From the NCBI RefSeq assembly GCF_004366595.1, contig NZ_SORE01000020.1:62001-126000 (forward strand): a DNA stretch of 64,000 bases, given 5' to 3'. How positions within the stretch are numbered: the first letter of the stretch is position 1; each line of letters begins with the position of its first letter. Positions 1 through 10,443 of the stretch are shown piece after piece. This stretch comes from Paraburkholderia rhizosphaerae (GTDB lineage: Bacteria > Pseudomonadota > Gammaproteobacteria > Burkholderiales > Burkholderiaceae). Both the position numbers and the translations under genes were made by a program. The notes beneath the pieces are model-generated. The model was not told the origin of the DNA. It made no database searches and worked only from the letters and a program-made list of their open reading frames with translations.

Positions 1-72
1 GATGGGTAAAGCGGCAACGATAAACGATGGGAAAAGCGAATTGCCGATAGGCGTCAACAGCTGGTGAAACAT
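1..72 (-). CDS. lldP: L-lactate permease, N-terminal fragment
   Basis: Only the first 24 codons are inside the window, reading out of its left edge. The peptide begins MFHQLLTPIGNSLFPSF and continues into a hydrophobic stretch. This resembles the start of LldP/GlcA-type lactate permeases, which are inner-membrane proteins with about 12 or more TM segments that import L-lactate with protons. A strong AAGGAG ribosome-binding site lies just upstream (about 76-83) and fixes the start. Family assignment from so short a piece is an inference; another polytopic permease is possible. Confidence 0.55.
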   Translation of the reverse strand, partial: MFHQLLTPIGNSLFPSFIVAALPI

Positions 73-444
73 CACGTCTCCTTCTTTGTTGTTTCGAATC
101 GCCATGGTTCTGCGCCATATCGCGCATGACATGAAGAGTCGAGAGCGAGCAGTACGGATGGCGGTGACATCGCGCGAACGCGAGTCTCGTTTTTAAGCGG
201 GCGTAGCAGTGGCAACCGCAAGCATAGAGCGCGCGCTGATGCAGTCAATAGGGAAACTACCTTGAAACGTAAATGCTCTATTTCTGATCCGCACGACTAA
301 TGCACGACATTGCCCGATGAGGCAAACGTATCTGGACGGTCTTCTATTCCGGTGTAAAGCAAATGAAGGGTAAGTGAATAAATGAAGGGTTAATGGATTA
401 ATGCACGACGCGCGTTATCCACTTGCGACTCGCCGCGCCTATGC
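73..444. other. Intergenic region upstream of the lactate permease gene
   Basis: About 370 bases without a supportable gene. It holds the leader and presumably the promoter of the leftward permease gene, and lies downstream of the leftward lipoprotein gene. No clear terminator, repeat or known RNA was recognised. Confidence 0.5.
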
Positions 445-975
445 CTAATGGTGGTGACCATGACCGTGGAATCCGAAGCCGAAGCCCAACGAGACGGACG
501 GACCGTACCAGCCGGGTCCGCCATATCCGTAGTACGCGGGATACGGATAGTAGGCTGGATAGGCCGGATAGGGGGGATAGTAGGCGGGTGCGACGGCGAC
601 CGGGGGCGATGCATAAATCGTGGAAGGCGCGGGCGCTTGCGGCGGCAACGGTGATTGCGCGATTGACGGCGGCGGTGCTGCGCCATCGCTATTGGCGTCG
701 ACGCCCGCATCCGGATCGGCTTCTTCCGGTTCGGCCTCGGGGCCTGCATTGTCTGGGCCGAGCGCCTGGCCACGCTGTGCCGCGGCGGGCGGGATCGGCG
801 ATGGTGGTGCAATCGGCGCGCCCGTCGTGGTGGTCGGGGTGGTCGAGTAAGCAGCAGGATACGGCGAACCGCTGTAGTAGCCGCCGTATGGATACGGGCC
901 GACGTAATAGCAGCCGGATAGCGCGAGCACAACGGCGGCACCGCTGACGCGCGCCGCCGTGGGAAACGGGTTCAT
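445..975 (-). CDS. Proline/tyrosine-rich lipoprotein, hypothetical
   Basis: Predicted 176-residue lipoprotein. The N-terminus is a type II signal peptide ending in a lipobox (LALSGC, Cys at about residue 21). The middle is Pro/Ala/Glu-rich and low complexity. The C-terminal third is rich in YP and YPAY repeats and ends in a glycine/histidine tail (FHGHGHHH) that could bind metal. I chose the ATG at 975 because AGGAG sits six bases upstream; a GTG one codon earlier is too close. Location is inferred to be periplasmic or outer membrane. No function is recognised; similar Tyr/Pro-rich lipoproteins are common in Burkholderia. Confidence 0.75.
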   Translation of the reverse strand: MNPFPTAARVSGAAVVLALSGCYYVGPYPYGGYYSGSPYPAAYSTTPTTTTGAPIAPPSPIPPAAAQRGQALGPDNAGPEAEPEEADPDAGVDANSDGAAPPPSIAQSPLPPQAPAPSTIYASPPVAVAPAYYPPYPAYPAYYPYPAYYGYGGPGWYGPSVSLGFGFGFHGHGHHH

Positions 976-1317
976 CACTTACTCCTGCTTCGAGGTCGCG
1001 ACGCCGCGCCGCGTGGCGTGCATGAATATGGGATGCGACGAGCATACGTCAGCAGTTGCACACCGGCGTTGCAAAGTGGTAACCGCATATTTCACAGCAT
1101 TGCAAAACATCGCTGGACGATACGCGCGACGCTAGCAATGCCGCTGCGTAGCGTAAGGAGAAGTGTTGTCGGTAAATCGTAAGCAGTGGCCGCACATCGC
1201 CAGATCAGACGGCCCTCGAAGTGCAACTGACCCAGTCACCCAGCCACCCGGTTACACAGTGACCGTTATCGTGCCGCTCCAGGTGGTGGCGTCAAATGGT
1301 GACGCGTGTCTGCGCGA
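976..1317. other. Intergenic region between two lipoprotein genes
   Basis: About 340 bases. It contains the upstream region of the Pro/Tyr-rich lipoprotein gene. I see no convincing terminator, RNA gene or small reading frame. Confidence 0.5.
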
Positions 1318-1530
1318 TTACTTGCCGACTTCGTGACCGATTACACCGCCGGCCGCTGCGCCGCCCACCGTCGACAGCGCGTTGCCGCCGATCGCCGCGC
1401 CTGCTGCCGCACCAAGACCCGCGCCGACCGCCGTATCACGCCCCTGGCGCGACATCCCTTCGCATGCGCTCAGACTTGCGACGACCATCGCAATGGCGGT
1501 CCACGCTCCAATTCGCTTGATCGATTTCAT
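1318..1530 (-). CDS. Glycine-zipper lipoprotein, OsmB-like
   Basis: 70-residue protein with a lipoprotein signal peptide (lipobox SLSAC, Cys at 23) followed by a glycine-zipper membrane segment with repeated GxxxG spacing (GAGLGAAAGAAIGG, then GGAAAGGVIG). This is the architecture of the osmotically inducible lipoprotein OsmB / glycine zipper 2TM family, which sits in the envelope and is often stress-induced. An AAGGAG ribosome-binding site nine bases before the ATG supports the start. It appears to be a single-gene unit. The exact role is unknown. Confidence 0.8.
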   Translation of the reverse strand: MKSIKRIGAWTAIAMVVASLSACEGMSRQGRDTAVGAGLGAAAGAAIGGNALSTVGGAAAGGVIGHEVGK

Positions 1531-1722
1531 GATGTCACTCCTTATTCTTGAACGGGCAAGCCGCGAGTCGTCCGCGACCCTTTGACCCTTGTGTTCGATG
1601 TTATCGCCGGGTGCCGTTTCGATTTGTGTGGGCTTGTCAGCAAATTGTCGGTTCGGTAATCAAATGTTTCGTTACCGCTGGGTCTAATGCAAAGCTACCG
1701 TCTGCGCGTTTGCTGAACGCGT

Positions 1723-1754
1723 AAAAAAACCCGCGTGTCGATTGGCACGCGGGC
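1723..1754 (-). terminator. Rho-independent terminator of thiC
   Basis: Read on the minus strand, a GC-rich stem (GCCCGCGTG paired with CACGCGGG) is followed directly by seven T residues. It sits about 60 bases beyond the thiC stop codon and faces the right way to end that transcript. Confidence 0.85.
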
Positions 1755-1811
1755 TTCGCATTGCACTGCGTCACGCAAAGTTTGCGCGACGCGTGTGTCG
1801 ATGCGGTGTTT

Positions 1812-3743
<1,932 letters not shown>

Positions 3744-3845
3744 GTGGCTCTCCTGTGGCGGACCGCTTCTGTTAGAGCTACACGGGAGACGAGAGGAAGT
3801 GGGACGGGTTCGCGAGAGGTTGCAGACTGAAGCGGCGAGACCCGA

Positions 3846-4000
3846 ACGCTTCCCTGCGCTGGCATTATCCAGATCAGGTTCAAAGGGTATTTCTCACCCA
3901 CGCTACGCGATATTGGCAGCCGGCCCGGCAGATCGGCACAATGCGCGACCTGCGGAAAACGGCGGACAACGATGCGTAACGCAGGACCCCCGCGTTAGCA
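3846..4000 (-). promoter_or_regulatory. TPP riboswitch (THI element) in the thiC leader
   Basis: On the minus strand the region contains CGCGGGGGTCCTGCG (3980-3994), then a variable GC-rich P3 extension, then the conserved GTGAGAAATACCC and CCTTTGAACCTGATCTGG core (about 3868-3898), and the closing GCGCAGGGAAGCG (3847-3859). These are the hallmark segments of the thiamine pyrophosphate aptamer. It lies about 100 bases before thiC, where it would control initiation of translation or transcription. The P3 arm here is long, about 75 bases. Confidence 0.93.
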
Positions 4001-4489
4001 GCGAACAAGATACCCTGGCTTGGCGGTGCTTGGCAACCCGTGCCGACGTGGGATCACGACTAAACGTTTCGCGTGCCGGAGTATACCTATTCGTGACTGC
4101 GCGCGACCGCACGGCCTGCTAGCCTGTCGAGGCTCTCGTTAGGGTCGACATCAACGTCGAAAAATTCAGTGCCGCGCACCGGTGTCGCCGCTCATACGAT
4201 TCGAACCGGCCGTTCACCCATCACCTGATAAAAATTTTCGACTGCCGGTGTCATATCGGCGATGGCGCTTCGACAAACGTTCGGATCCGGTCAGCGGACC
4301 GCGCGATGAGGCCTTTCAACGAGCTTCTGAGAGGCGGGTTTCATCGCATGCAGGCACGCGTGGCGATGTCAGCCGCGCTGTATGGCGAGGTCTGTAAGCG
4401 GATTGAACGCAATGATCGAAGCCTGGCTGCGCGCTCGATCGTCGCTCGCAATGCAACGCACAACAGAAGGCACAACGTAAGAGGAACGT
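4001..4489. other. Divergent intergenic region between thiC and the cytochrome b gene
   Basis: About 490 bases between the riboswitch and the rightward cytochrome b gene. It must hold both promoters. Reading frames here are short and lack family signals. No terminator or RNA gene was recognised. Confidence 0.5.
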
Positions 4490-5152
4490 ATGATGGCAAC
4501 CCCCCACGCCGACGCGCCGCAACGCCCCGCGCAGGCGCGTACCGCGCCGCCGCCTGCTGCCGGTTCGCGTCCGGTTCACCCGCTATGGGTGCGCATTGGC
4601 CACTGGCTCAATGCCCTCGCCGCGATCGTGATGATGCTGTCGGGCTGGCGAATCTACGACGCGTCGCCGGTCTTTCACAACTTCTCGATTCCGCCGAACC
4701 TGACGCTCGGCGGATGGCTCGGCGGTGCCCTGCAATGGCACTTCGCGGCGATGTGGCTGCTGGTGTTCAACGGCATCGTGTATGTCGCGCTGAATCTCGC
4801 GACCGGCCGGCTCGTTCGCAAGTTCATGCCGGTGTCGCCGCGCGCGGTGCTGCGCGATCTGATCGCTGCGCTGACCGGCAAGCTGTCGCACGCCGATCTG
4901 AGCCACTACAACGCGGTACAGAAGTTTGCGTATCTGTTTGTGATGGTCGACCTGCTCGTGCTCGTGTTGTCGGGCCTGGCCATCTGGAAGTCAGTGCAGT
5001 TTCCGCTGTTGCGCGAGTTGATGGGCGGCTACGACAACGCGCGCATCGTGCACTTCTGCGCGATGGCGTTAATGGCGGGCTTTCTCGTCGTGCATCTGGC
5101 GATGGTCGCGCTCGTGCCCCGCTCGCTGCTCGCGATGCTGCGCGGCCGGTAA
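4490..5152 (+). CDS. Cytochrome b561-type membrane subunit
   Basis: 220-residue integral membrane protein of the bacterial cytochrome b561 / Ni-hydrogenase b-type family (thiosulfate reductase cytochrome b-like). After a Pro/Ala-rich N-terminus there are four hydrophobic helices. Candidate heme ligands are His in the first helix (RIGHWLNA, about 37), HFAAMW and the late HFCAMA and VVHLAMV histidines. It should carry electrons between the quinone pool and the molybdoenzyme encoded 10 bases downstream, as in other cytochrome b / sulfite-oxidase-like pairs. An AAGAGGA ribosome-binding site precedes the start; the second ATG, one codon later, is also possible. Confidence 0.88.
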   Translation: MMATPHADAPQRPAQARTAPPPAAGSRPVHPLWVRIGHWLNALAAIVMMLSGWRIYDASPVFHNFSIPPNLTLGGWLGGALQWHFAAMWLLVFNGIVYVALNLATGRLVRKFMPVSPRAVLRDLIAALTGKLSHADLSHYNAVQKFAYLFVMVDLLVLVLSGLAIWKSVQFPLLRELMGGYDNARIVHFCAMALMAGFLVVHLAMVALVPRSLLAMLRGR

Positions 5153-5162
5153 GGAGAACGTG

Positions 5163-5945
5163 ATGAACGACCAGAATCCTCGCGGACAAATCCGCAAACT
5201 CGACCGCAGCCTGATTTTGCAGGACGCGAAGCGCGAACTGGCGATGCCGGCGCGCCGCCTGTTCGGCAAGCAGTTGCTGACGCTCGGCGGACTGTCGATG
5301 CTGACCGGCTGCTCGCTGACCGACGACGACTCCGTCAACAAATTTCTGACCGCGGTATCGCGCCTCAACGATCGTGCGCAAGCTTTCCTGTTCGATTCGA
5401 AACAGCTCGCGCCAACGTACACCGAAGCACAGATCACGCGACCGTTTCCGTTCAACGCGTATTACGACATCGACCAGGTGCCGCAGGTCGACGCGTCGAC
5501 TTACCGTTTGCAATTGAGTGGCCTCGTGACCGGCAAGCGCACGTGGACGCTGCCCGAACTGGTCGCGTTGCCGCACGCGGAGCAGATCACGCGGCATATC
5601 TGCGTCGAAGGGTGGAGCGCGGTCGGGCGTTGGGGCGGCACGCCGTTCGGCGACTTTCTGAAGCGCGTCGGCGCGGACACCAGCGCGAAGTACGTGGGCT
5701 TCAAATGCGCGGACAACTATTACGAAAGCATCGATATGCCGACCGCGCTGCATCCGCAGACGCTGCTCGCGTTCGATTACGACGGCCAGCGTCTACCCGC
5801 GCAGTACGGCTTCCCGATGAAGCTGCGGATGCCGACCAAGCTCGGCTACAAGAATCCGAAGCACATCGTCGAAATTTTCGTCACGAATACGTACCCCGGC
5901 GGTTACTGGAGCGACCAGGGGTACAACTGGTTCGGAGGCTCCTGA
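5163..5945 (+). CDS. Molybdopterin-dependent oxidoreductase, sulfite oxidase/MsrP fold
   Basis: About 260 residues. An N-terminal twin-arginine-like signal with a possible lipobox (ARRLFGKQLLTLGGLSMLTGC) implies export and anchoring at the inner membrane. The catalytic domain has the Moco-ligating cysteine in HICVEGW and the typical KCADNYYESI and YGFPMKLRMP motifs of the sulfite oxidase family, and ends with GYWSDQGYNWFGG, common in these paired enzymes. The substrate is unknown. ATG at 5163 is preferred because AAGGAG lies six bases before it; a GTG sits one codon upstream. It forms an operon with the cytochrome b gene. Confidence 0.92.
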   Translation: MNDQNPRGQIRKLDRSLILQDAKRELAMPARRLFGKQLLTLGGLSMLTGCSLTDDDSVNKFLTAVSRLNDRAQAFLFDSKQLAPTYTEAQITRPFPFNAYYDIDQVPQVDASTYRLQLSGLVTGKRTWTLPELVALPHAEQITRHICVEGWSAVGRWGGTPFGDFLKRVGADTSAKYVGFKCADNYYESIDMPTALHPQTLLAFDYDGQRLPAQYGFPMKLRMPTKLGYKNPKHIVEIFVTNTYPGGYWSDQGYNWFGGS

Positions 5946-6049
5946 TGCGCGTTAGCGTAGTTGCGATAAACGCGCAGCAGCAGCTTCGGAAGGCACCCGG
6001 CACCGCCGGTTCATATCAAATCAGACTGGATACACACACGGAGTCAATC

Positions 6050-6298
6050 ATGAAAAAACTCGCCATGATCGCAGCGGCAGCAGCATTCCTCGCGACCGGG
6101 ACGGCAGCGTTTGCGCAGGCAAGCGGCGCGATGTCGAACGATTCGATGTCGCATGGCGCGATGTCGAACGACAAGATGTCTCACGACAGCATGTCGAAGG
6201 ACGGCATGTCGAAAGACAAGATGAAGCACGACAAGATGAAGAAGGGCGGCGACGCGATGGGCATGGGCCACGAGGCGTCGGGCGCAATGGGGCAGTAA
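6050..6298 (+). CDS. Pentapeptide MXKDX repeat protein
   Basis: 82-residue exported protein. A signal peptide ends at AFAQA (about residue 23). The rest is a run of five-residue repeats of the form M-S-x-D/G-x (MSNDS, MSHGA, MSNDK, MSHDS, MSKDG, MSKDK) followed by MKHDK and a Met/Gly/His tail. This is the pentapeptide MXKDX repeat family, common in Burkholderia and of unknown function. Met, His and Asp density suggests metal (for example copper) binding, which is inference. It follows the molybdoenzyme gene by about 100 bases and may be co-transcribed. Confidence 0.85.
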   Translation: MKKLAMIAAAAAFLATGTAAFAQASGAMSNDSMSHGAMSNDKMSHDSMSKDGMSKDKMKHDKMKKGGDAMGMGHEASGAMGQ

Positions 6299-6791
6299 GC
6301 GCGACGGCGCCGATGCGCCGTTCGGTTTAGAGCTGCATCAGGCCGCCGGGGCGATCTCGGCGGTGCACGGGAAGCCGGGCACGTAGACAGGCGTGCGCCG
6401 GCTTTCTGTTTTCCGAAGCGTGCTTTCGGATGGGACCGCGGTGAAAAGCGCAGTGAAAAGCGCAGTGAAAATGGCCGCAAGCACTGCGTCGCCTGCACGT
6501 TTCGTTACGATTCTGTCTCCGGCGGTCAAAACGGTTACTGCATAATGCGGGGGCGCCGCTTGCGCAACCGGTTGCGCGTCGCTTGCAATCATCCTGTGAT
6601 CGATTTGCGATTCGCTCGATCGGGCGTGAGCCGCACCGTCCCCCCGCCTTGTTCTACCGTACTACTGCCATGCGTTTCAGCCTTACCCGCGTCGCCGCCG
6701 CCGCGCCCGTTCGCGCAGCGATCGTTGTCGTGTTGCCGCCCGGTCGCCGCCGTCCGGATGGTGCGCCGACCGGCACCGGCGGGTGCGGCTC
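6299..6791. other. Intergenic region containing a short tandem repeat
   Basis: About 490 bases between the MXKDX gene and the DMT transporter gene. It contains the 12-bp tandem repeat listed separately. An 84-codon minus-strand frame crosses it but has no family signal. The promoter of the transporter gene should lie here. Confidence 0.45.
6441..6471. repeat. 12-bp tandem repeat, about 2.5 copies
   Basis: The unit GTGAAAAGCGCA occurs twice in direct succession, followed by GTGAAAA. It lies in non-coding sequence and could vary in copy number between strains. Confidence 0.75.
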
Positions 6792-7709
6792 ATGCGCGTG
6801 ACGCGTGCCGGGCGGTTTCCGTTCCGCCTGCCCGAATCGACGGGCGGCCGCATCGCGCTCGCGCTTGCCGTCGTCTACCTGGTCTGGGGTTCGACGTACC
6901 TGTGTGTGCACGTCGCGCTCGGCTCGTTTCCGCCGCTTCTGATGTCGGGCCTGCGCAATTTCTTCGCCGGTATCGGCCTCTTTATCTTTGCCATGCGGCG
7001 CCGCCCGCCATGGCCGCGTATCGAGCAGATACGCAATGCCGCGGTGGTCGGCACGATGCTGGTCGGCCTGTCGAGCGGGATGCTCGCGTACGGGATGCGC
7101 ACGGTCGGCACCGGCACCGCGGCGGTGATGGTCGCGACCGTGCCGCTCTTCGCTACCGTGATCGCCGCGTTGGCCGGCCGCCGTATCGCACGTGGCGAAT
7201 GGTTCGCGGTCTGCCTCGGGCTGGTCGGCATCGTGATCCTGAGTCATGGCAGCACGTCGCAGGGCTCCGCGGGCGGCAGCCTCGCGATTCTGTGCGGCGC
7301 GCTGTTCTGGGCCGGTGGCGCGCACCTGGCCGGGCGGCTTTCGCTGCCGTCCGATCTGTTTCTGTCGACTGCATTGCAAATCGGGCTGGGCGGTGCGATC
7401 TCGACGCTGGTCGCGTGGGTGTCCGGTGAACGGATGCTCGAGCTGCACTTTCTTCCCGTGGTCGCGTTTCTCTATCTGATGCTGATCGGCACGATGGCCG
7501 CGTATGTTGCGTACGGCTATCTGATTCGCCACACGAGTCCGATCGTCGCGAGCAGCTGCATGTATGTGAATCCGCTGGTTGCGGTCGCGCTGGGCGCGCT
7601 GCTGCTCGCCGAGCCGGTCACGCGTTCGACGGTGATCGCGACGGTCGTCATTCTGTCGAGCGTCGGGCTGTCGTTCTGGTTCGACTACCGGCGACGTCCG
7701 CGAGCGTAA
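6792..7709 (+). CDS. EamA/DMT family exporter, YedA-like
   Basis: About 305 residues with ten hydrophobic helices arranged as two EamA repeats, the drug/metabolite transporter fold. LVWGSTYLCVHVALGSFPPL near the N-terminus and ASSCMYVNPLVAVALGALLL near the C-terminus match the conserved EamA signatures, closest in style to YedA/RhaT-type carriers. It should export a metabolite or amino acid across the inner membrane; the substrate is unknown. There is no good ribosome-binding site, so the start is uncertain: a GTG at 6783 is an alternative to the ATG used here. A GC-rich hairpin without a T tract follows at 7724-7747. Confidence 0.88.
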   Translation: MRVTRAGRFPFRLPESTGGRIALALAVVYLVWGSTYLCVHVALGSFPPLLMSGLRNFFAGIGLFIFAMRRRPPWPRIEQIRNAAVVGTMLVGLSSGMLAYGMRTVGTGTAAVMVATVPLFATVIAALAGRRIARGEWFAVCLGLVGIVILSHGSTSQGSAGGSLAILCGALFWAGGAHLAGRLSLPSDLFLSTALQIGLGGAISTLVAWVSGERMLELHFLPVVAFLYLMLIGTMAAYVAYGYLIRHTSPIVASSCMYVNPLVAVALGALLLAEPVTRSTVIATVVILSSVGLSFWFDYRRRPRA

Positions 7710-8159
7710 GCGGCGCACACACCGAACCGCGCGACGCGACGCGGTTCAGTTCAACGATCGCTACGATCCCGATGTGGTAACCGCTGCACGAACCGTGTAA
7801 CGACGGCTCGTCGCGGCTCGTCCGGCGTGCTAGCGCGTTTGCATTGCCAAGGGCGGCTACGCATTTCGATGAAGTCTTCTAACTGTCCAGGTCCTTTATC
7901 TGACAGGTCACCTTTGATGTTTGCAGTGCGTACTGCTGTGGTGCGGCACACAGCTTGCTGAATGCGGTCGTCCAAACGACGCTGATCGCGACGATCGACG
8001 AGCATCGATTCGCCGTACTCGGCGACCAGGGACAGGAAGGCATGCCGCCGTTTGGAAGGTCCGCTGCGCAACTGACCACAACAACCGGACGCGCAGCGGC
8101 GCCTGCGGTACGCCCCACATCAACGGGCACCCGGATGCCCGCTATCAGGGAGGTGGTAA
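7710..8159. other. Intergenic region before the DUF4397 lipoprotein gene
   Basis: About 450 bases. A perfect stem GAACCGCG / CGCGGTTC at 7724-7747 sits 15 bases after the transporter stop and may help end that transcript. The rest is the presumed promoter region of the lipoprotein gene. No other gene was recognised. Confidence 0.5.
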
Positions 8160-8945
8160 ATGAAGCTCATCCGTACGATTGCGACGCTGGTCGGAGCGGC
8201 GTCTTTGGTAGCGGCGTGTGGCGGCGGGGGCCACGACGTCGGCAAGGAACTCGGCCTGACCAACCCGGTGATGCACTTCGTGCATGCCATTCCAGGCGGC
8301 CCAAGCGTCGACTTCCTCGTGAACGGCGCTGCGCTGCAGTCGAATATCAGCTACAAGCAGGTGACGAATTTCGCGAACGTCAACACCGGACAGACGGTGG
8401 TCGGCTATGCGCCGACGGGCAGCACGACCGCGCTGGCAAGCGGCACATTCTCCGACGTCGCGAAGGGCCACGAATACACGGTGATCGCGGTGCCGGGACT
8501 GACCGCGCCCGACATTGGCCTGATCGACGACCCGTTCGACAAGGGGCTATTGTCGAACAGCGCGCGCGTGCGTTCGTTCAATGCGTCGGTGAACGCGCCG
8601 AATGTCGACCTGTATCTGGTGCCGGCGGGTACCGACGTCAACGCGGTAAGCCCGACGTTGGCCGGTGTGTCATTCAAGAACGCGGTGCCGGCTTCAGGAC
8701 AGGATTCGGTCTATCTGAGCGGCGGCACCTATGTGCTGATCGCGACGACCGCCGGCACGAAGACAGTTATTTTCCAGTCCGATCCATTCTCGCTGGCGAA
8801 CAACGCAGACTGGCTCATTACGACGGTGCCGATCGCCGGCACGCTCAGCCAGCTGTTGCCGAACCAGATTCACCTGCTGGTCGCGCAAGGCGGCAACACG
8901 TCGCAACCAGCGCTCGAGCTGTCTAATACGATAAACGGACAATAA
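8160..8945 (+). CDS. DUF4397 domain lipoprotein
   Basis: 261-residue predicted lipoprotein. The lipobox LVAAC places the lipidated Cys at about residue 20, followed by a GGGG linker. The mature part has the beta-sandwich repeats of DUF4397 (for example RVRSFNASVNAPNVDLYLVP, preceded by MHFVHAIPGGPSVDFLVNG), a domain found in secreted and envelope proteins of unknown function. A GGGAGGTGG ribosome-binding site precedes the ATG. It is a single gene ended by a strong terminator. Confidence 0.88.
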   Translation: MKLIRTIATLVGAASLVAACGGGGHDVGKELGLTNPVMHFVHAIPGGPSVDFLVNGAALQSNISYKQVTNFANVNTGQTVVGYAPTGSTTALASGTFSDVAKGHEYTVIAVPGLTAPDIGLIDDPFDKGLLSNSARVRSFNASVNAPNVDLYLVPAGTDVNAVSPTLAGVSFKNAVPASGQDSVYLSGGTYVLIATTAGTKTVIFQSDPFSLANNADWLITTVPIAGTLSQLLPNQIHLLVAQGGNTSQPALELSNTINGQ

Positions 8946-8973
8946 CGACGGTGCATCAGGGAGGAGCAGTACT

Positions 8974-9002
8974 AGCGGCCCGCATAGGCGGGCCGCTTTT
9001 TA
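8974..9002 (+). terminator. Rho-independent terminator of the DUF4397 gene
   Basis: A perfect 10-bp stem (AGCGGCCCGC with GCGGGCCGCT) closes a four-base loop and is followed by a run of T. It begins 28 bases after the stop codon. Confidence 0.93.
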
Positions 9003-9030
9003 TTGCTGCATGGTCAATGCATTCAGTAGA

Positions 9031-9171
9031 TCACTTGTTCTTCTCAGCCGAATTGGTGATCGCATTGCCGCCCTTCGAGATATCCTGGCCGGCGCCGGAG
9101 ACCGTATTGCAGGCAGAGAGCGTGGCCGTGCCGGCAGCCACGAACAAAAGCAGAGCGATGAGTCGAGTCAT
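9031..9171 (-). CDS. Entericidin A/B family lipoprotein
   Basis: 46-residue lipoprotein. A hydrophobic signal peptide leads to the lipobox LSAC (Cys 21), then NTVSGAGQDISKGGNAITNSAE, the classic entericidin motif. Entericidins are small envelope lipoproteins linked to stationary-phase or stress responses. The start is the internal ATG at 9171, preceded by GGAAGA; longer upstream readings are not needed. It is convergent with the DUF4397 gene. Confidence 0.92.
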   Translation of the reverse strand: MTRLIALLLFVAAGTATLSACNTVSGAGQDISKGGNAITNSAEKNK

Positions 9172-9408
9172 GAGTCTTCCCCTTATGAAGGATCCACGAT
9201 TGAGTTCGCAAGTGTGCATCGGGCACGCTGCGTATCGTTTCGACCCGGCCGAATACGCCAGCCGATTCCGGTCTGATTTCAGTCCGCAGCAAGCGGCGTT
9301 CCCGCCCAACGGCGGGCGACCGGAGCGGGCACGCGCGTGCGTCGGCATGCGGGTCCGTTCCGTGCTAGCCAGGGAATGTCGATCGCTTGATACGAGGAGG
9401 AAGCCATC

Positions 9409-9585
9409 ATGCTGAAGTGGGCGCTGTTCTTCGCCATTGTGGCCGTGATCGCCGGATTGCTGGGTTTTACCGGCGTGGCGGCGGGCGCCGCGGCGATTGC
9501 GAAGATTCTGTTTATCGTGTTCGTCATCCTGTGCGTCGTGTTTCTCATACTCGGCTTTGTCGTGACGAAGAAGATCGTCGACTAG
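9409..9585 (+). CDS. DUF1328 small membrane protein (first copy)
   Basis: 58 residues, two hydrophobic helices around the conserved GFTGVAAGAAAIAKILF. This is the DUF1328/UPF0391 family of tiny inner-membrane proteins, abundant in proteobacteria and often stress-induced, with no known activity. GAGGAGGAAG upstream of the ATG is a strong ribosome-binding site. It is followed 31 bases later by a paralogue, suggesting tandem duplication. Confidence 0.92.
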   Translation: MLKWALFFAIVAVIAGLLGFTGVAAGAAAIAKILFIVFVILCVVFLILGFVVTKKIVD

Positions 9586-9616
9586 CTGCGCTAGCCGCGA
9601 ACAACAACAACGCATC

Positions 9617-9799
9617 ATGGAAAAAAGGAGCGTCGTCAAGCTGCACTACGCACTCGTGTTCTTTGTGATCGCAATCATCGCCGCGGTCTTCGGTTTTACC
9701 GGCATCGCGGCCGGCGCGGCTGAAATTGCGAAGATCCTGTTCTACATCTTTCTGGTGGTGTTCGTCGTCACGCTGTTGCTGGGCGTGTTCCGGACGTAG
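9617..9799 (+). CDS. DUF1328 small membrane protein (second copy)
   Basis: 60 residues and paralogous to the preceding gene: GFTGIAAGAAEIAKILFYIF aligns with its core. It has two membrane helices and an N-terminal extension (MEKRSVVKLHYA). It is probably co-transcribed with the first copy and lies 80 bases upstream of a ferritin-like gene. Function is unknown. Confidence 0.9.
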   Translation: MEKRSVVKLHYALVFFVIAIIAAVFGFTGIAAGAAEIAKILFYIFLVVFVVTLLLGVFRT

Positions 9800-9879
9800 C
9801 CATTTCAACTTTCCGTACGCGCGGCGTCACGCGATAAGCGTGCGCCGCGGTCCCCACCAATCCTGTTAGGAGCCAGTCA

Positions 9880-10443
9880 ATGTCGAAGTCATCTGAAGCG
9901 CAGGGCACTACGATGAAAGGCCCGTTCGTGATGGACCTCGAAAAGATTCGCGCACAGGCGCGCAAGGATATGGACGACGGTCCGGTCACGCAAAGCTACA
10001 AGGCGGACCGGGATACGGTGCTCAGGCTGCTGAACGGCGCGCTTGCCACCGAACTGGTCTGCACGCTGCGCTACAAGCGTCATTACTTTATGGCGAAGGG
10101 CATTAACTCGGAAGCGGTCGCGCAGGAGTTTCTCGAGCATGCGAACGAAGAGCAACAGCATGCGGACCAACTGGCCGCGCGTATCGTGCAACTGGGCGGC
10201 GCGCCGGATTTCGCGCCGGACAGCCTGAGCGCACGCTCGCATTCCGAATACAAGGAGGGCACCGACCTGACCGATATGATTCGCGAGAATCTTGTCGCCG
10301 AGCGAATTGCGATCGATACCTATCGCGAAATCGTCCGCTACCTGGGCGACGCGGATACGACGACCCGGCGCATTTTCGAGGAAATCCTGGCGGTCGAGGA
10401 AGAGCACGCGGACGATATGGCGGATCTGCTCGCGAGCCGTTGA
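9880..10443 (+). CDS. Ferritin-like/bacterioferritin-type protein
   Basis: 187-residue four-helix protein. Diiron ligand patterns are visible in order: Glu in ATELVCTLRY, EExxH in NEEQQHAD, Glu in LVAERIAID and EExxH in VEEEHADD. This is the ferritin-like (bacterioferritin/Dps-related) arrangement, implying iron storage or oxidative-stress protection in the cytoplasm. An N-terminal extension of about 20 residues precedes the domain. TAGGAG upstream supports the start; a later ATG (codon 12) cannot be excluded. Neighbours (entericidin, DUF1328 pair) fit a stress-response group. Confidence 0.88.
   Translation: MSKSSEAQGTTMKGPFVMDLEKIRAQARKDMDDGPVTQSYKADRDTVLRLLNGALATELVCTLRYKRHYFMAKGINSEAVAQEFLEHANEEQQHADQLAARIVQLGGAPDFAPDSLSARSHSEYKEGTDLTDMIRENLVAERIAIDTYREIVRYLGDADTTTRRIFEEILAVEEEHADDMADLLASR

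Noticed and set aside
6338..6592. 84-codon minus-strand frame over the 12-bp tandem repeat
   Set aside because: No ribosome-binding site or family signal; the FTALFTALFTA stretch simply reflects the DNA repeat.
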